Part shown: piece by piece, positions 1-9,425 of the stretch
Layout of the letters: each line of letters opens with the position of its first letter
How positions within the stretch are numbered: the first letter of the stretch is position 1
Source: Staphylococcus felis
GTDB lineage: Bacteria > Bacillota > Bacilli > Staphylococcales > Staphylococcaceae
NCBI RefSeq assembly: GCF_003012915.1
Contig: NZ_CP027770.1
Span: 558,001-622,000, forward strand
Direction of reading: 5' to 3'
DNA length: 64,000 nucleotides
Program-made: the position numbers and the translations under genes
Notes under the pieces: model-generated
What the model saw: the letters and a program-made list of their open reading frames with translations, nothing else
Told to the model about the DNA's origin: nothing
Databases searched by the model: none

Positions 1-79
1 GAAATTAACAGAAAGAAATTTTTTTCATCAAAAGATTTAACACTAATATGGGATTATATTTTTTAAGGAGGAGTATTAC

Positions 80-851
80 ATGGAATTAAAACCAAATACA
101 AAGTCCAAGATTATAGGGAAACGAAAATTTTCTAACAGGAAAGATTTCGTAAATACATATGGAGAAGCAGTCTTCAACGATGAAGAAGCAGTAAAAAAGA
201 TACATCAGTATTGGCATTCGAAAGGTCAAAATGGCTGTGTTTTCGCCCAAAAATTGTCTAAATTAGATGAGGAACAAAATGGGTGGTATAAAAAAGTTTT
301 TTTTTACAACTCGTACAAGTGAAATAGACACAGTAATTAAAGAATCCATTTCTAGACAAGAAGTAGAAGTGATTAGTTTGCTTTTTCCTAACATAACAAC
401 AGAATTTGAAGTTATAAAATTAGTGAAAAAGTTAATTGCACAATCACAATATATTTTTATGCAAGAGCCAGTTTTATATAATGAAACTGAAATTTCTATA
501 CCTTTAAGAATTAATATAGCAGAAAAAGATAAACCACAAGTATTATCATGGGTTATGACTTTCGCTCCACTAAGTAATTATCCTAACACAAGACAATCAC
601 CAATATTTGAAATAGCAATAAGAGTTAAAGAAAAGAACGAAAATATATACAAAAATTTAAACCAAAGTCGTAGTGATGCTCATTTGGCTGATACGCCCTT
701 TCATTTGCCAGCAAATATTGTAGACTCCACATGGAATGCTACTTTTAAAAATACACAATACTTATTAGGACATAAGCCAGACTTAAAGTCTGCCGCTAAA
801 ACAACTTTAACAGTAAGTTTAAATAAGTGGGAGGATATTGAAGATGACTAA
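80..851 (+). pseudogene. Unknown protein, frameshifted at a 9-T tract
   Basis: Two overlapping reading frames (80-322 and 267-851) look like one gene of about 255 codons. The first frame starts at ATG 80 after a strong AAGGAGG site and runs into a run of nine T at 297-305, after which it closes at TGA 320. The other frame continues open from the same run and ends with TAA at 849-851. I do not recognise a family: the product looks soluble, with no membrane segment or signal peptide. It overlaps the Nudix gene start by a few bases, so the two were probably co-transcribed. The break may be real decay, a sequencing error in the homopolymer, or slipped-strand phase variation. Confidence 0.6.
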
Positions 852-1323
852 TAATCGACCTAAAGTTCAAGTGAGTTGCTTATTGCAGAGTGACGAAAAA
901 TATTTAATGATTAGAAGGGTAAAAAAGAAAGCACACACATTAATGAAGCTTATTCCGGCTGGAGGACATGTAGAAATAGGAGAACCGTTAGAGGAGGCAA
1001 TCGTTAGAGAAATGAGAGAAGAGACTGGCGTAACTGTTCTCAATCCCTCTATTATTGGAGTTATTTCTTTTATTTCTGAAATTGATAATAGTCACAATGT
1101 TTGTTTTATGTTCAAAGCTCTCGAATATAGTGGAGAAACTGAAACTAGAGAACCTGAAAAAGTAGTACCAGAATGGATAAATACTAATGATTTATTAATA
1201 AATAACGATGTTCCTTCATATTACGCAAAATTTTTCGAAAAGCATTTTGAGAATCCTCAAAAATTTATTAACTGTACTATAAATTTCAAATCTAATGGAG
1301 ATATAATAACGACTTTCAACTAA
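844..1323 (+). CDS. Nudix (MutT-like) hydrolase
   Basis: The protein carries a complete Nudix box: GGHVEIGEPLEEA followed by REMREETG, matching GX5EX7REUXEEXGU, which binds the metal and hydrolyses a nucleoside diphosphate linked to another moiety X. The substrate cannot be read from the sequence. At about 159 residues the length is normal for a single-domain Nudix enzyme. I chose ATG 844 because GGGAGG at 829-834 is well placed for it; an in-frame TTG at 838 is the alternative. The start overlaps the end of the preceding unknown gene, suggesting translational coupling. Confidence 0.85.
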   Translation: MTNNRPKVQVSCLLQSDEKYLMIRRVKKKAHTLMKLIPAGGHVEIGEPLEEAIVREMREETGVTVLNPSIIGVISFISEIDNSHNVCFMFKALEYSGETETREPEKVVPEWINTNDLLINNDVPSYYAKFFEKHFENPQKFINCTINFKSNGDIITTFN

Positions 1324-1363
1324 CCTAAAACACGATTAAAGTATATAGAAAGGGGAAGGGGTA

Positions 1364-1868
1364 TTGAATACGAGAGAGGCAAAACTACCATTGTTAAAGT
1401 TATTAGCTTTAGTGTGATAAGTTTTATTTGTGTAATGACAGAAACACTTCCATCTGACTTGCTTCCTGAGATTAGCGAGAGTCTTAATGTACCTCACTCG
1501 TATGCCGAACAGTTTGTTACAGTTTATGCTTTAGGTTCATTCATTTCAGCTATACCTATAGTTTTAAAAACACAATCGTGGAATAGAAAGCCGCTTTTTC
1601 TATTCGGATTATTGCTATTTCTTTTGATGAACACCGTCACAGTATTTTCACCCAGTTACATCTTAACTTTAGTATGTCGTTTTGTAGCAGGAATTGGGGC
1701 AGGTGTAATATGGAGTTTGTTAGCTGGTTACGTCAGTAGAATGGTTACTCCCGATGTAAAGGGTAAAGCTGTTACAATTGCTATGTCAGGAACACCATTT
1801 GCACTTAGCATTGGTATGCCTATAGGGAGTTATTTAGGTGTAATATTGAATTGGAGAATTATCTTTAT
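1364..1868 (+). pseudogene. MFS drug/sugar efflux transporter, 5' part only
   Basis: The translated sequence is the N-terminal third of a major facilitator of the AraJ/YdhP type. TTG 1364 follows AAGGGGAAGGGG and opens MNTREAKLPLLKLLALV, but this frame hits TGA at 1415. A +/-1 shift there restores the expected ISFICVMTETLPSDLLPEI and four to five hydrophobic segments. The coding sequence is then cut at about 1868 by the left end of an ISL3-family element, and no continuation appears beyond the element. Normal family members have about 390 residues and 12 membrane segments, so this gene is dead: one frameshift plus truncation. Confidence 0.8.
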
Positions 1869-3357
1869 GGCTCTCTGTCAAATCGGACTGGTCACATTAT
1901 AATAAGGAGTTAGGCAACCTTGGATTGTTTAACTTCTTTTTTCACTGTGAAAGCGTGGAGCCTTGAACATAAAATGATTCGATTACGCAAATGATTGTAA
2001 TTTCTATAACCAAAAAAGACGCGTTTAATAAGTTTGATTTTATTGTTTATACCTTCTATTGGGCTATTTGTAAAGTCTTTATAAGCTATTGTATTCTCTA
2101 TCATTAATATATATTTTTTGAAAGTACGTATGACAATTTGCAGTTTGGGATGAATGGTCGATAATTGAATTTCTTCAAGTTCTGCTTTGAGTGATAATGT
2201 ATCATTATTTTTGACATAATAACGTAATTGATTCACAACAGAATATGTGTTTTTAAGTATGGCATCTTGATCCAATATGTAATCAATAATGCCTTTTTCT
2301 GTTTTCCAAGATTTAAATAAAGCTACTTTACGATATTCAAACATCTCTAAACTTTCTTGTGGTGACAATAGTAACTTCCAATACCTTTTGAATTTATTAT
2401 ATAAAGGGCGATTAATGCTTCTGAATGTATTCATCACGGCTACTCGAGCCATGTTCAATGCACGATTAAGCGCCTGAATGATATGAAAATGATCAATAAA
2501 ATCTTAGCGTTTGGAAATAGCTCTTTAATTAAATTCATATAGGGTTCATACATATCTATAATCACTGTTTTAACACATCGTCTATCATTCAATGAAAAAC
2601 GATAAAAATAATCCTTTAATGACCATAAACGACGATCTTCAACAATATCAATAATACGATGCGTTAACGCATCGACATAAATAAAACGCATACTTCCAGA
2701 AACATTTTTGACACTTTTAAATTCATCCATCAGAATATGCTCGGGTAATGGACTATCTGAAGAAAGTTGAATATTTTCAGCTGCCTCATCAATAAAACGC
2801 GCAACAGTAGCGGGTGAAACTGAATATGATAAAGCTATGGAAGGCTCAAAACGAATGTCTTGGGCTTGTTTTAGAAGAGCTAAGCGTGAATGATTCGAAA
2901 TAAAAGAATGTTTATTGACTATAGGCGTTTCAACCGTGTAATATTGATTACATCATTTACAATAAAAACGCTGCTTCTTAAGAACCAAATAAGCAGAATA
3001 TTCAGATATATGTGGCAATGTAATTCTTGATTTCTTCTTACCCATTTTAATAATTTGATGCTTATGATTTGTAGTTCCACACAACTTACATTTATCAGGT
3101 TCGTATGAAAGTTCCCCATAGTAAAAAAGACTAAGCGTTCCTTTAAACGCTTTCTTATCAACCCTCTCCTCAAAACGATTTATCTTTAATATTTAGTGTG
3201 TTTGATATAAAATGTTGCATAGGCGCATAATCTCTCCTTTATTATTGGTTGGGTCACTTTTAATAATAGAGATTATTGCGCTTTTTTGCATTCCTAAAGA
3301 AAATCGGACTATTAAAATGAATTCTTTCATTCCACCAGTCCGATTTATTATAGAGCC
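1869..3357 (-). mobile_element. Degenerate ISL3-family insertion sequence (about 1.49 kb)
   Basis: The left end begins GGCTCTCTGTCAAATCGG and the right end, read inward, begins GGCTCTATAATAAATCGG; both continue into ACTGG, giving imperfect terminal inverted repeats of about 23 bp. The enclosed transposase is ISL3-type and reads on the minus strand. The flanking octamers (1861-1868 ATCTTTAT and 3358-3365 CTTTTTAT) match at six of eight positions, so a target duplication is possible but eroded. Near the right end there is a subterminal palindrome (about 3304-3348). Relatives lie at 20871 and 25646, and a terminal-repeat scar lies at 14313. Confidence 0.85.
1910..3190 (-). pseudogene. ISL3-family transposase, disrupted
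   Basis: Reading the minus strand in pieces recovers an ISL3 transposase: a zinc-ribbon-like N-terminal part (CKLCGTTNHKH, then LVLKKQRFYCK), the catalytic core (VIIDMYEPYMN, then the FHIIQALNRALN region) and the C-terminal SPIEGINNKIKLIKR segment containing the catalytic Glu. At least two lesions are visible: an in-frame TGA after RFYCK (near 2950) and a one-base shift near 2500 between LFPNAKI and the FHIIQ segment. No clean start codon remains. The element therefore cannot transpose on its own protein. Confidence 0.85.
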
Positions 3358-3450
3358 CTTTTTATTCACAAAAAATACACTCCTTTCACCTTTAATAAAA
3401 GTAGTGAAAGAAGTGATATTTAAAAACACTGTAATAGCACGGTTTTTCAA

Positions 3451-4548
3451 TTAAACATTAAATCTAAAGTGAACAACGTCACCATCTTGCATAATATAGT
3501 CTTTACCCTCTAAGCGCATTTTACCGACTTCTTTAGCACCTTGTTCGCCACCGTTTTCAACAAAGTCGTCATAACTTGTCACTTCTGCGCGGATAAAGCC
3601 TCGCTCAAAGTCTGTATGGATAATGCCGGCACATTGTGGTGCTGTCATGCCTTCTTTGAATGTCCAAGCGCGGACTTCTTGCACACCTGCTGTAAAGTAT
3701 GTCGCAAGGCCTAATAGTTCATATGTTTTACGGATTAAACGATTGAGTCCTGGTTCTTCAATGCCTAACTCTTCAAGGAACATTGCTTTATCGTCATCGT
3801 CTAATGTCGCAATTTCTTCTTCAATTTTAGCACTAATGACAATGACATCTGAGTCTTCTTGAGCCGCATAATCACGAATGGCTTTAACTTTATCGTTTTC
3901 AGCATCATTCACTTCATCTTCACCAACATTTGCGATGTAAAGCATTGATTTAGATGTTAAAAGTTGCGCTTGATTGACATATTTTTGATCTTCGTCATTA
4001 AATTCTAAACTACGTACTGGTTGTCCATTTTCAAGTGCCTCTTTGATTTTTGTTAAAATACGCACTTCATTAACTGCTGTTTTATCTTTTTGTTTAGCCA
4101 TTTTTTCAAGTCTTGGCAAGCGCTTTTCGACGGATTCCAAATCTGCTAAAACCAGCTCCATATTGATGACCTCGATGTCTTCAATAGGGTTAACACGCCC
4201 AGCAACATGTGTCACGTTATCATCATCAAATGCACGAACAACTTGGCAAATTGCGTCGACTTCGCGAATATGAGATAAGAATTTATTTCCAAGCCCTTCT
4301 CCTTTTGAAGCTCCTTTTACAATTCCGGCAATATCTGTGAATTCAAATGTAGTTGGAACTGTTTTTTTCGGTTGTACAATTTCTTCTAATTGCGTCAGAC
4401 GCGTGTCAGGCACTTCTACAATCCCTACGTTAGGATCAATTGTTGCGAAAGGGTAATTTGCTGCGAGTGCACCTGCTTTTGTTATTGCATTAAATAGTGT
4501 AGACTTCCCTACGTTCGGTAAGCCTACAATACCTGCTGTTAAGGCCAT
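3451..4548 (-). CDS. ychF: Redox-regulated ATPase YchF (Obg-like GTPase family)
   Basis: The 365-residue protein has the family's normal length. The P-loop [14 protein letters not shown] is near residues 9-22, [17 protein letters not shown] follows as switch/G3, and the C-terminal TGS domain ends in [11 protein letters not shown]. YchF binds ATP in preference to GTP and associates with ribosomes. The start ATG overlaps the stop of the upstream DUF951 gene by one base, so the two are translationally coupled. In staphylococci ychF is normally followed by rpsF-ssb-rpsR; here the next 100 bp lead straight into the ISL3 element, so that neighbour is not in this window. Confidence 0.97.
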   Translation of the reverse strand: MALTAGIVGLPNVGKSTLFNAITKAGALAANYPFATIDPNVGIVEVPDTRLTQLEEIVQPKKTVPTTFEFTDIAGIVKGASKGEGLGNKFLSHIREVDAICQVVRAFDDDNVTHVAGRVNPIEDIEVINMELVLADLESVEKRLPRLEKMAKQKDKTAVNEVRILTKIKEALENGQPVRSLEFNDEDQKYVNQAQLLTSKSMLYIANVGEDEVNDAENDKVKAIRDYAAQEDSDVIVISAKIEEEIATLDDDDKAMFLEELGIEEPGLNRLIRKTYELLGLATYFTAGVQEVRAWTFKEGMTAPQCAGIIHTDFERGFIRAEVTSYDDFVENGGEQGAKEVGKMRLEGKDYIMQDGDVVHFRFNV

Positions 4549-4760
4549 TATTCATTCTCCTTCTCATTTATATTTCCTTTTTCAAGAACTTTTTTCAACT
4601 TTTTATTGAATGTTGAGCGTGGCATCATAATACTTCGTTGGCAATTTTCACATTTGATACGTATATCTGCACCCATTCGAATAATTTTAAAACGATTTGT
4701 ACCACATGCATGTTGCTTCTTCATTTCTACTATATCATTTAATTCATACTTTGCAGACAC
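4548..4760 (-). CDS. DUF951 small putative zinc-binding protein
   Basis: This protein of about 70 residues belongs to the DUF951 family found between mscS-like and ychF genes in staphylococci and bacilli. It has a conserved HACGTNRFKIIRMGADIRI block and a CENC motif with the earlier Cys, consistent with a zinc ribbon. Its role is unknown. I favour GTG 4760 because GAGG sits eight bases upstream; ATG 4766 and GTG 4769 lie inside the ribosome-binding site itself. It overlaps ychF by one base and follows the mscS-like gene closely, so it belongs to the same transcript. Confidence 0.85.
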   Translation of the reverse strand: MSAKYELNDIVEMKKQHACGTNRFKIIRMGADIRIKCENCQRSIMMPRSTFNKKLKKVLEKGNINEKENE

Positions 4761-4771
4761 AATCATCACCT

Positions 4772-5671
4772 CTATTGTTCATTGTTTTGTTGATACATTT
4801 GAACTAAGGCTGGTGTTGGTGTTTCGATACCTTCTTCATCTAAAAATGCTTTGAGTTCACGTCGCAAAATTCGAGACCCTGTGAAGTGTTCACCAGGTAG
4901 TGTTTCCCCAGCAATACGCATCGTTGCTTGATAACTATTAATTTCGTTAACACCCCATACTTCTGGTACTGCAATAAATAAGTCGTATTTTTTGGGAATT
5001 GTTTTTAAAAATTCTTCCATTTTTCTTTCAACTTTATTTAAGTCTTCATTAATTGAGATTGGTATATCAATAATAGAAACACCGTTTGTTACTGAATAGT
5101 TGGTCACTTCACTCATCGTTCCATTTGGGATTGTACATAACTCTCCTGTAATAGACAAGACACGTGTGGAACGTAACCCAATCGATTTAATAGTACCTTC
5201 TGCGATAGGTGCACTATTATTTTTAATGCCGACATAATCACCAATATCAAAAGTATTTTCGAAAATAATGAAAAATCCTGCAATCACGTCTTTAACAAGT
5301 GTTTGTGCACCAAAACCAATCGCTAAACCGACAACTCCGGCACCGGCTAAAATGCTCTCTACGCTAATACCAAATTTACTTAAGACTGTTGTCAGTGTAA
5401 TAAACCATACAATATAACCCACCACATTTTGAACAAGTGTGATTAGCGTTTTGGAACGTTTAGCACGACTTGATTTATACTTCGCAGATTTTGAGGATTT
5501 ATTATTCACTTTAAAGAATTGTTCGATGACCTTATTCAAAATACGAATCACAATAAATGCGACAAGTACATAAATCAGTACAATAACTAATTTGGTCAAC
5601 AAATTCGAGTATGTTTCTGGCTCTAGAAACGGTCGAATCATTTCAGTCAATATTGCTTTGAATTGATTCAT
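4772..5671 (-). CDS. MscS-family small-conductance mechanosensitive channel
   Basis: About 299 residues. Two or three N-terminal membrane segments (roughly residues 20-45 and 75-100) are followed by the pore-lining helix ILAGAGVVGLAIGFGAQTLV, the Gly/Ala-rich signature of MscS TM3, and a cytoplasmic beta domain beginning FENTFDIGDYV. Such channels open under membrane tension and release solutes on osmotic downshock. I prefer ATG 5671; TTG 5680 also fits but lies only three bases after the GGGAG site. The gene sits between parB and the DUF951 gene in one minus-strand run, the usual staphylococcal order. Confidence 0.93.
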   Translation of the reverse strand: MNQFKAILTEMIRPFLEPETYSNLLTKLVIVLIYVLVAFIVIRILNKVIEQFFKVNNKSSKSAKYKSSRAKRSKTLITLVQNVVGYIVWFITLTTVLSKFGISVESILAGAGVVGLAIGFGAQTLVKDVIAGFFIIFENTFDIGDYVGIKNNSAPIAEGTIKSIGLRSTRVLSITGELCTIPNGTMSEVTNYSVTNGVSIIDIPISINEDLNKVERKMEEFLKTIPKKYDLFIAVPEVWGVNEINSYQATMRIAGETLPGEHFTGSRILRRELKAFLDEEGIETPTPALVQMYQQNNEQ

Positions 5672-5747
5672 AACTAACAAGTACTCCCTTTCTTCTATAT
5701 ATTCATTCTGTCATAAGTCTCAACATGATTTTTGATCGATATTCATC

Positions 5748-6572
5748 CTATTGACTTGTTTGCTTTAAAAGTTTAATAAGTCTGTGATAATCAGACTCTG
5801 AATGAAATTCAAATGTAACATGGCCCACCTGTTGACGCGTTGAAATTTCGACTCCTGTACCATATTGTTTGCGTAATTGCGCCTCATGTTGGCGAATTAA
5901 CTTCGGTTTAGATGGCGTTTGTGTAGCTTCTGACTTTGCCTGAACACCTTTTTGACGAACTGCATTCACCTGTTGTTCTAAATAGCGTACACTCCAAGAC
6001 TCCCGGACGGCTAAATCTGCATATTTTTGCATCAATTGCCGTTCCTTTAAAGCTAATAGTGTACGCCCGTGACCACTTGAGAGTTGGTCTTGACGTATCA
6101 TCGTTCTGATTTGAGTGGGAAGTTTAAGTAATCTCAACATATTGGCAATATATGGACGGGATTTACCTAAACGTTCGGCAACTTCTTGCTGTGTTAGGTT
6201 TAAGTTGTCCATCAATTGTTCGTAACTCTCTGCTTCTTCAAGCGGATTCAAATTGTCACGTTGTAAATTTTCAATGATTGCAATTTCACGCATCTCTTCG
6301 TCTGAGAATGTTTTGATAATAGCTGGAATCTTAGTAAGGCCTACCTGTTGACTCGCACGGTATCGCCGTTCTCCCGCTACAATGTAATATCCCTGAATAG
6401 ACGGTGTAAGAATAATCGGTTGTAATAAACCATGTTGCCCGATGGATTGAGCCAATTCATGAAGTTTTTGGACATCAAAATCTTTTCTTGGTTGATATGG
6501 ATTAGGTCTTATCTTATCCAATGATACAAATTCAACATCTTCAGGACTTTGATCTTCTATTCTACGTGTCAT
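5748..6572 (-). CDS. parB: ParB/Spo0J chromosome-partitioning CTPase
   Basis: A ParB/Spo0J protein of about 274 residues. It shows the N-terminal box IRPNPYQPRKDFD, the CTP-binding motif GERRYRAS, ENLQRDNLNPLEEAESY, a helix-turn-helix region (LTQQEVAERLGKSRPYIANMLRLL) and a C-terminal dimerisation tail. ParB loads at parS sites and recruits SMC to the origin region. ATG 6572 is chosen because GGAGG lies nine bases before it. No parA/soj gene lies beside it, as is known for staphylococci. A second ParB-like protein, Noc, is at 40778-41626, and a parS-like sequence lies in gyrA. Confidence 0.95.
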   Translation of the reverse strand: MTRRIEDQSPEDVEFVSLDKIRPNPYQPRKDFDVQKLHELAQSIGQHGLLQPIILTPSIQGYYIVAGERRYRASQQVGLTKIPAIIKTFSDEEMREIAIIENLQRDNLNPLEEAESYEQLMDNLNLTQQEVAERLGKSRPYIANMLRLLKLPTQIRTMIRQDQLSSGHGRTLLALKERQLMQKYADLAVRESWSVRYLEQQVNAVRQKGVQAKSEATQTPSKPKLIRQHEAQLRKQYGTGVEISTRQQVGHVTFEFHSESDYHRLIKLLKQTSQ

Positions 6573-6662
6573 CCACAATCACCTCCAAAAGATTTTCACT
6601 ATTCTATTTTACTGATTGAATCCTTGAGTTACAAGACTTTCATATTGTTTTACCATATCTAA

Positions 6663-6726
6663 AATTTTCTGCTAATCAAAATTTTCAGATAAAAGTGTTG
6701 ACACCTTTTCATTTATCGTGTAAAGT
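6663..6726 (+). promoter_or_regulatory. met operon promoter with two CodY-like boxes
   Basis: TTGACA at 6698-6703 and TAAAGT at 6721-6726, spaced by 17 bases, form a good sigma-A promoter for the leader that precedes metI. Directly upstream lie two sequences resembling the CodY consensus AATTTTCWGAAAATT: AATTTTCTGCTAATC (6663-6677) and AATTTTCAGATAAAA (6680-6694). Each keeps the left half-site exactly. CodY repression of the staphylococcal met operon is established; assigning these particular boxes is inference. Confidence 0.7.
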
Positions 6727-6769
6727 GTGACTTATCAAAACGAAACACAATATTCGAAACACTGTAATA

Positions 6770-7111
6770 AGGAAAGTAGAACTTACACTGCTTTTACAGA
6801 GAATCTTCATTTGCTGAGAGAAGAGATTGAAAGAAAGTTTGAAAATGGCCTTGGAGTGTTGATGCCAATATGAGGTATCACCGGGTTCGCCCGTTATCGC
6901 GATACAGTATAAACATTTTGTTTAATGCCGTACTGGAATTCCAATGTATACACCTCCAATGTATATACGCATCTATACGTATTAAACAATTTAGCGTACT
7001 GGAAGAGGTTGTTTTAGTGATAAAACAACAAAATAAGGTGGTACCACGAACGAAGCTTTCGTCCTTTATATCTGATTGTATGAATCGGATCTAAAGGATG
7101 AAAGCTTTTTT
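6770..7111 (+). ncRNA. T-box riboswitch, methionine (likely initiator tRNA)
   Basis: The leader contains the T-box sequence AAGGTGGTACCACG (7035-7048) followed by a long terminator hairpin (GCTTTCGTCCTTTA at 7055 pairing with TAAAGGATGAAAGC, then a T-run ending about 7111). In stem I, GATGCC (6861-6866) pairs with GGTATC (6874-6879) around a small loop containing ATG at 6870-6872, which fits a methionine specifier. Uncharged tRNA would pair with the specifier and the T-box to favour antitermination and expression of metICFE. Staphylococcal met leaders are known to respond to initiator tRNA. The 74-codon ORF in this leader is not a gene. Confidence 0.92.
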
Positions 7112-7149
7112 ATTTTGATTCAATATGTCTCTGAAGGGGGTTGTCATAT

Positions 7150-8253
7150 ATGAAAGATACACAGCTTGCACAAATTGCTGTAACAGAAGATTATACTGGC
7201 GCAATTGCTAATCCTATTTATTTATCAACGGCTTTTCAACATCAAGGGTTAGGCCAATCCACTGGGTTTGATTATACCCGTACGAAAAATCCAACACGTA
7301 ATGATTTTGAAGTCGCCTTTTCAAAACTGGAAGGCGGTGCTGCATCATTCGCAACAGCAAGTGGTATGGCAAGCATTCAACTCGTATGTAGCTTATTTAA
7401 GCCTCAAGATGAAATACTCGTTTCGTATGATTTATATGGTGGCACGTTTCGTTTGTTCCAATATTACGAAGAGCAATATGGTATTCATTTTAAATATGTC
7501 CATTTTGATCAATATACTGAAGTGGTTGACGCGATTACACCTCATACAAAAGCATTATTTATCGAACCGATTTCTAATCCACTGATGATTGAGGTCGAAT
7601 TGGCACCTTATTATGAATTGGCACATCAATATGGATTGTTGACAATCATCGATAATACGTTTTTAACACCTTACTTATCGACACCACTTGAAGATGGTGC
7701 AGATATTGTTATACATTCAGCAACCAAGTATATAGGTGGTCATAATGATGTTTTAGCAGGAGTTGTTACTGTAAAAGATCCGGATCTCGTTCAAAAATTT
7801 GAACTCTTACACAATATGATCGGTGCTACACTCTCACCTTTTGATAGTTATTTATTGCAGCGTGGACTTAAAACGTTACACTTACGCATCGATCGCGCTC
7901 AAGACAATGCACGTCGGTTAGCCGAACGATGTCGCACTTTAGATAGTATTAAAGAAGTCCTATACAGTGGTCGAACAGGAATGCTAAGTCTAAGATTAGA
8001 AAAAGACGTAAGTGTTGAAAAGTTACTAAAATTCACACGTGTTTGTAGATTTGCCGAGAGTTTAGGTGGAACAGAGACGCTCATTACTTTCCCATATACA
8101 CAAACTCATGTCGACATGCCAGACGACGAAAAAGAAAGTAGAGGGATTGATCAGCAACTCGTTCGATTATCTATCGGTATCGAAGCTTATGAAGATATTG
8201 AAAATGATTTATTACAAGCATTAAATAAATCTAGAGAAGGAGTGATTCAATGA
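7150..8253 (+). CDS. metI: Cystathionine gamma-synthase / O-acetylhomoserine thiolyase
   Basis: A PLP enzyme of the Cys/Met metabolism family, about 367 residues. The Schiff-base lysine is in HSATKYIGGHNDVLAG; the N-terminal DYTRTKNPTR and the aspartate of IDNTFLTPYL are also family hallmarks. It joins an activated homoserine with cysteine (or sulfide) on the way to methionine. ATG 7150 is chosen over TTG 7141, because the GAAGGGGG site ends two bases before the TTG. Its stop overlaps the metC start, so it opens the metICFE operon below the T-box. Confidence 0.95.
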   Translation: MKDTQLAQIAVTEDYTGAIANPIYLSTAFQHQGLGQSTGFDYTRTKNPTRNDFEVAFSKLEGGAASFATASGMASIQLVCSLFKPQDEILVSYDLYGGTFRLFQYYEEQYGIHFKYVHFDQYTEVVDAITPHTKALFIEPISNPLMIEVELAPYYELAHQYGLLTIIDNTFLTPYLSTPLEDGADIVIHSATKYIGGHNDVLAGVVTVKDPDLVQKFELLHNMIGATLSPFDSYLLQRGLKTLHLRIDRAQDNARRLAERCRTLDSIKEVLYSGRTGMLSLRLEKDVSVEKLLKFTRVCRFAESLGGTETLITFPYTQTHVDMPDDEKESRGIDQQLVRLSIGIEAYEDIENDLLQALNKSREGVIQ

Positions 8254-9425
8254 GTTTAAGCCAACAAACCCAGTTGATACATGACCCTAAAAGAGGACAA
8301 TCTTATCAATGTGCGAATCAGCCACTCTACTATGCATCAACCTATCATCAAAAAACACTAGGTGCTGCTACTGAATATGACTATGCAAGAAGTGGTAATC
8401 CTAATCGCGAAACACTAGAAACTAAACTGGCACAACTTGAAAATGGAAAATACGGATTTGCCTTTAATTCCGGTATCGCAGCAATTACCGCCGTGTTTTT
8501 AACATTAAAATCAGGCGATCACGTCATTTTACCTGATGATGTGTATGGCGGAACTTTCCGACTTACTGAACAAATCTTATCAAAATTTGATATTCATTTC
8601 ACAACGGTCAATACAGAAGATGTTTCAAATATTGAAGATGCCATCCGTTCAAATACTAAGCTTGTCTATCTCGAGACACCGTCAAATCCTTTGTTCAAAG
8701 TGACAGATATTCGTCACGCTGTTGAGATTGCTCATCGTCATGACTTATTAGTCGCAGTCGACAATACGTTTATGACACCTTTAGGTCAACATCCCCTTGA
8801 ATTAGGTGCTGACATTGTTATTCACAGTGCAACTAAATTTTTAAGCGGTCATAGTGATCTGATTGCAGGTGCTGTCATTACAAATCATTCATCTGTCGCA
8901 GAGGCTATCTATCTTATTCAAAATGGTGCTGGAACAGGATTATCTGTTTATGATAGTTGGACATTGACACAACATCTTAAAACATTATCTGTACGTTTTA
9001 ATCAATCCGTACAGAGCGCTCAGCAAATGAGTCGTTTTCTAGAATCACATCCAGCTGTTAAAGATGTTTATTACCCGGGCAATAACACCGTTCACCTCAA
9101 TCAAGCAGAAAATGGAGGTGCCGTATTAGGCTTTCGATTAAAGCATGAACACCTTGCACAAAAGTTTGTTGATGCACTCGATTTACCGCTTGTGTCAGTA
9201 AGTTTAGGTGGTGTTGAAACAATCCTTTCTCATCCTAATACGATGTCACACGCTGCCATACCACAGCATATTCGTGAGGCACGTGGTATTACATTCGGCC
9301 TCTTTCGTTTGAGTGTTGGATTAGAAGATGTTGACGAACTCATCTCTGATTTAGATCATGCATTAAAGGAGGTATATCATGAGCCGACTATTAGAAACAT
9401 TAAAGCACAACGTTCTAGTGGCTGA
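8250..9425 (+). CDS. metC: Cystathionine beta-lyase
   Basis: A second PLP enzyme of the same superfamily, 391 residues, with DYARSGNPNRETLE, the cofactor-contacting LVAVDNTFMTPLGQ and the lysine motif HSATKFLSGHSDLIAG. It cleaves cystathionine to homocysteine, pyruvate and ammonia. Position and similarity to metI support metC, although the two families are hard to separate without alignment. The start overlaps metI by four bases (ATGA type). The last 47 bases overlap the next gene, whose ribosome-binding site AAAGGAGG lies inside metC, indicating tight translational coupling. Confidence 0.93.
   Translation: MSLSQQTQLIHDPKRGQSYQCANQPLYYASTYHQKTLGAATEYDYARSGNPNRETLETKLAQLENGKYGFAFNSGIAAITAVFLTLKSGDHVILPDDVYGGTFRLTEQILSKFDIHFTTVNTEDVSNIEDAIRSNTKLVYLETPSNPLFKVTDIRHAVEIAHRHDLLVAVDNTFMTPLGQHPLELGADIVIHSATKFLSGHSDLIAGAVITNHSSVAEAIYLIQNGAGTGLSVYDSWTLTQHLKTLSVRFNQSVQSAQQMSRFLESHPAVKDVYYPGNNTVHLNQAENGGAVLGFRLKHEHLAQKFVDALDLPLVSVSLGGVETILSHPNTMSHAAIPQHIREARGITFGLFRLSVGLEDVDELISDLDHALKEVYHEPTIRNIKAQRSSG

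Noticed and set aside
1861..3365. Clean 8-bp target duplication of the ISL3 element
   Set aside because: Flanking octamers agree at only six of eight positions in an AT-rich context; not safe to claim.
6870..7094. 74-codon plus-strand ORF upstream of metI
   Set aside because: It lies entirely within the T-box leader; its ATG is the probable specifier codon and it has no ribosome-binding site.
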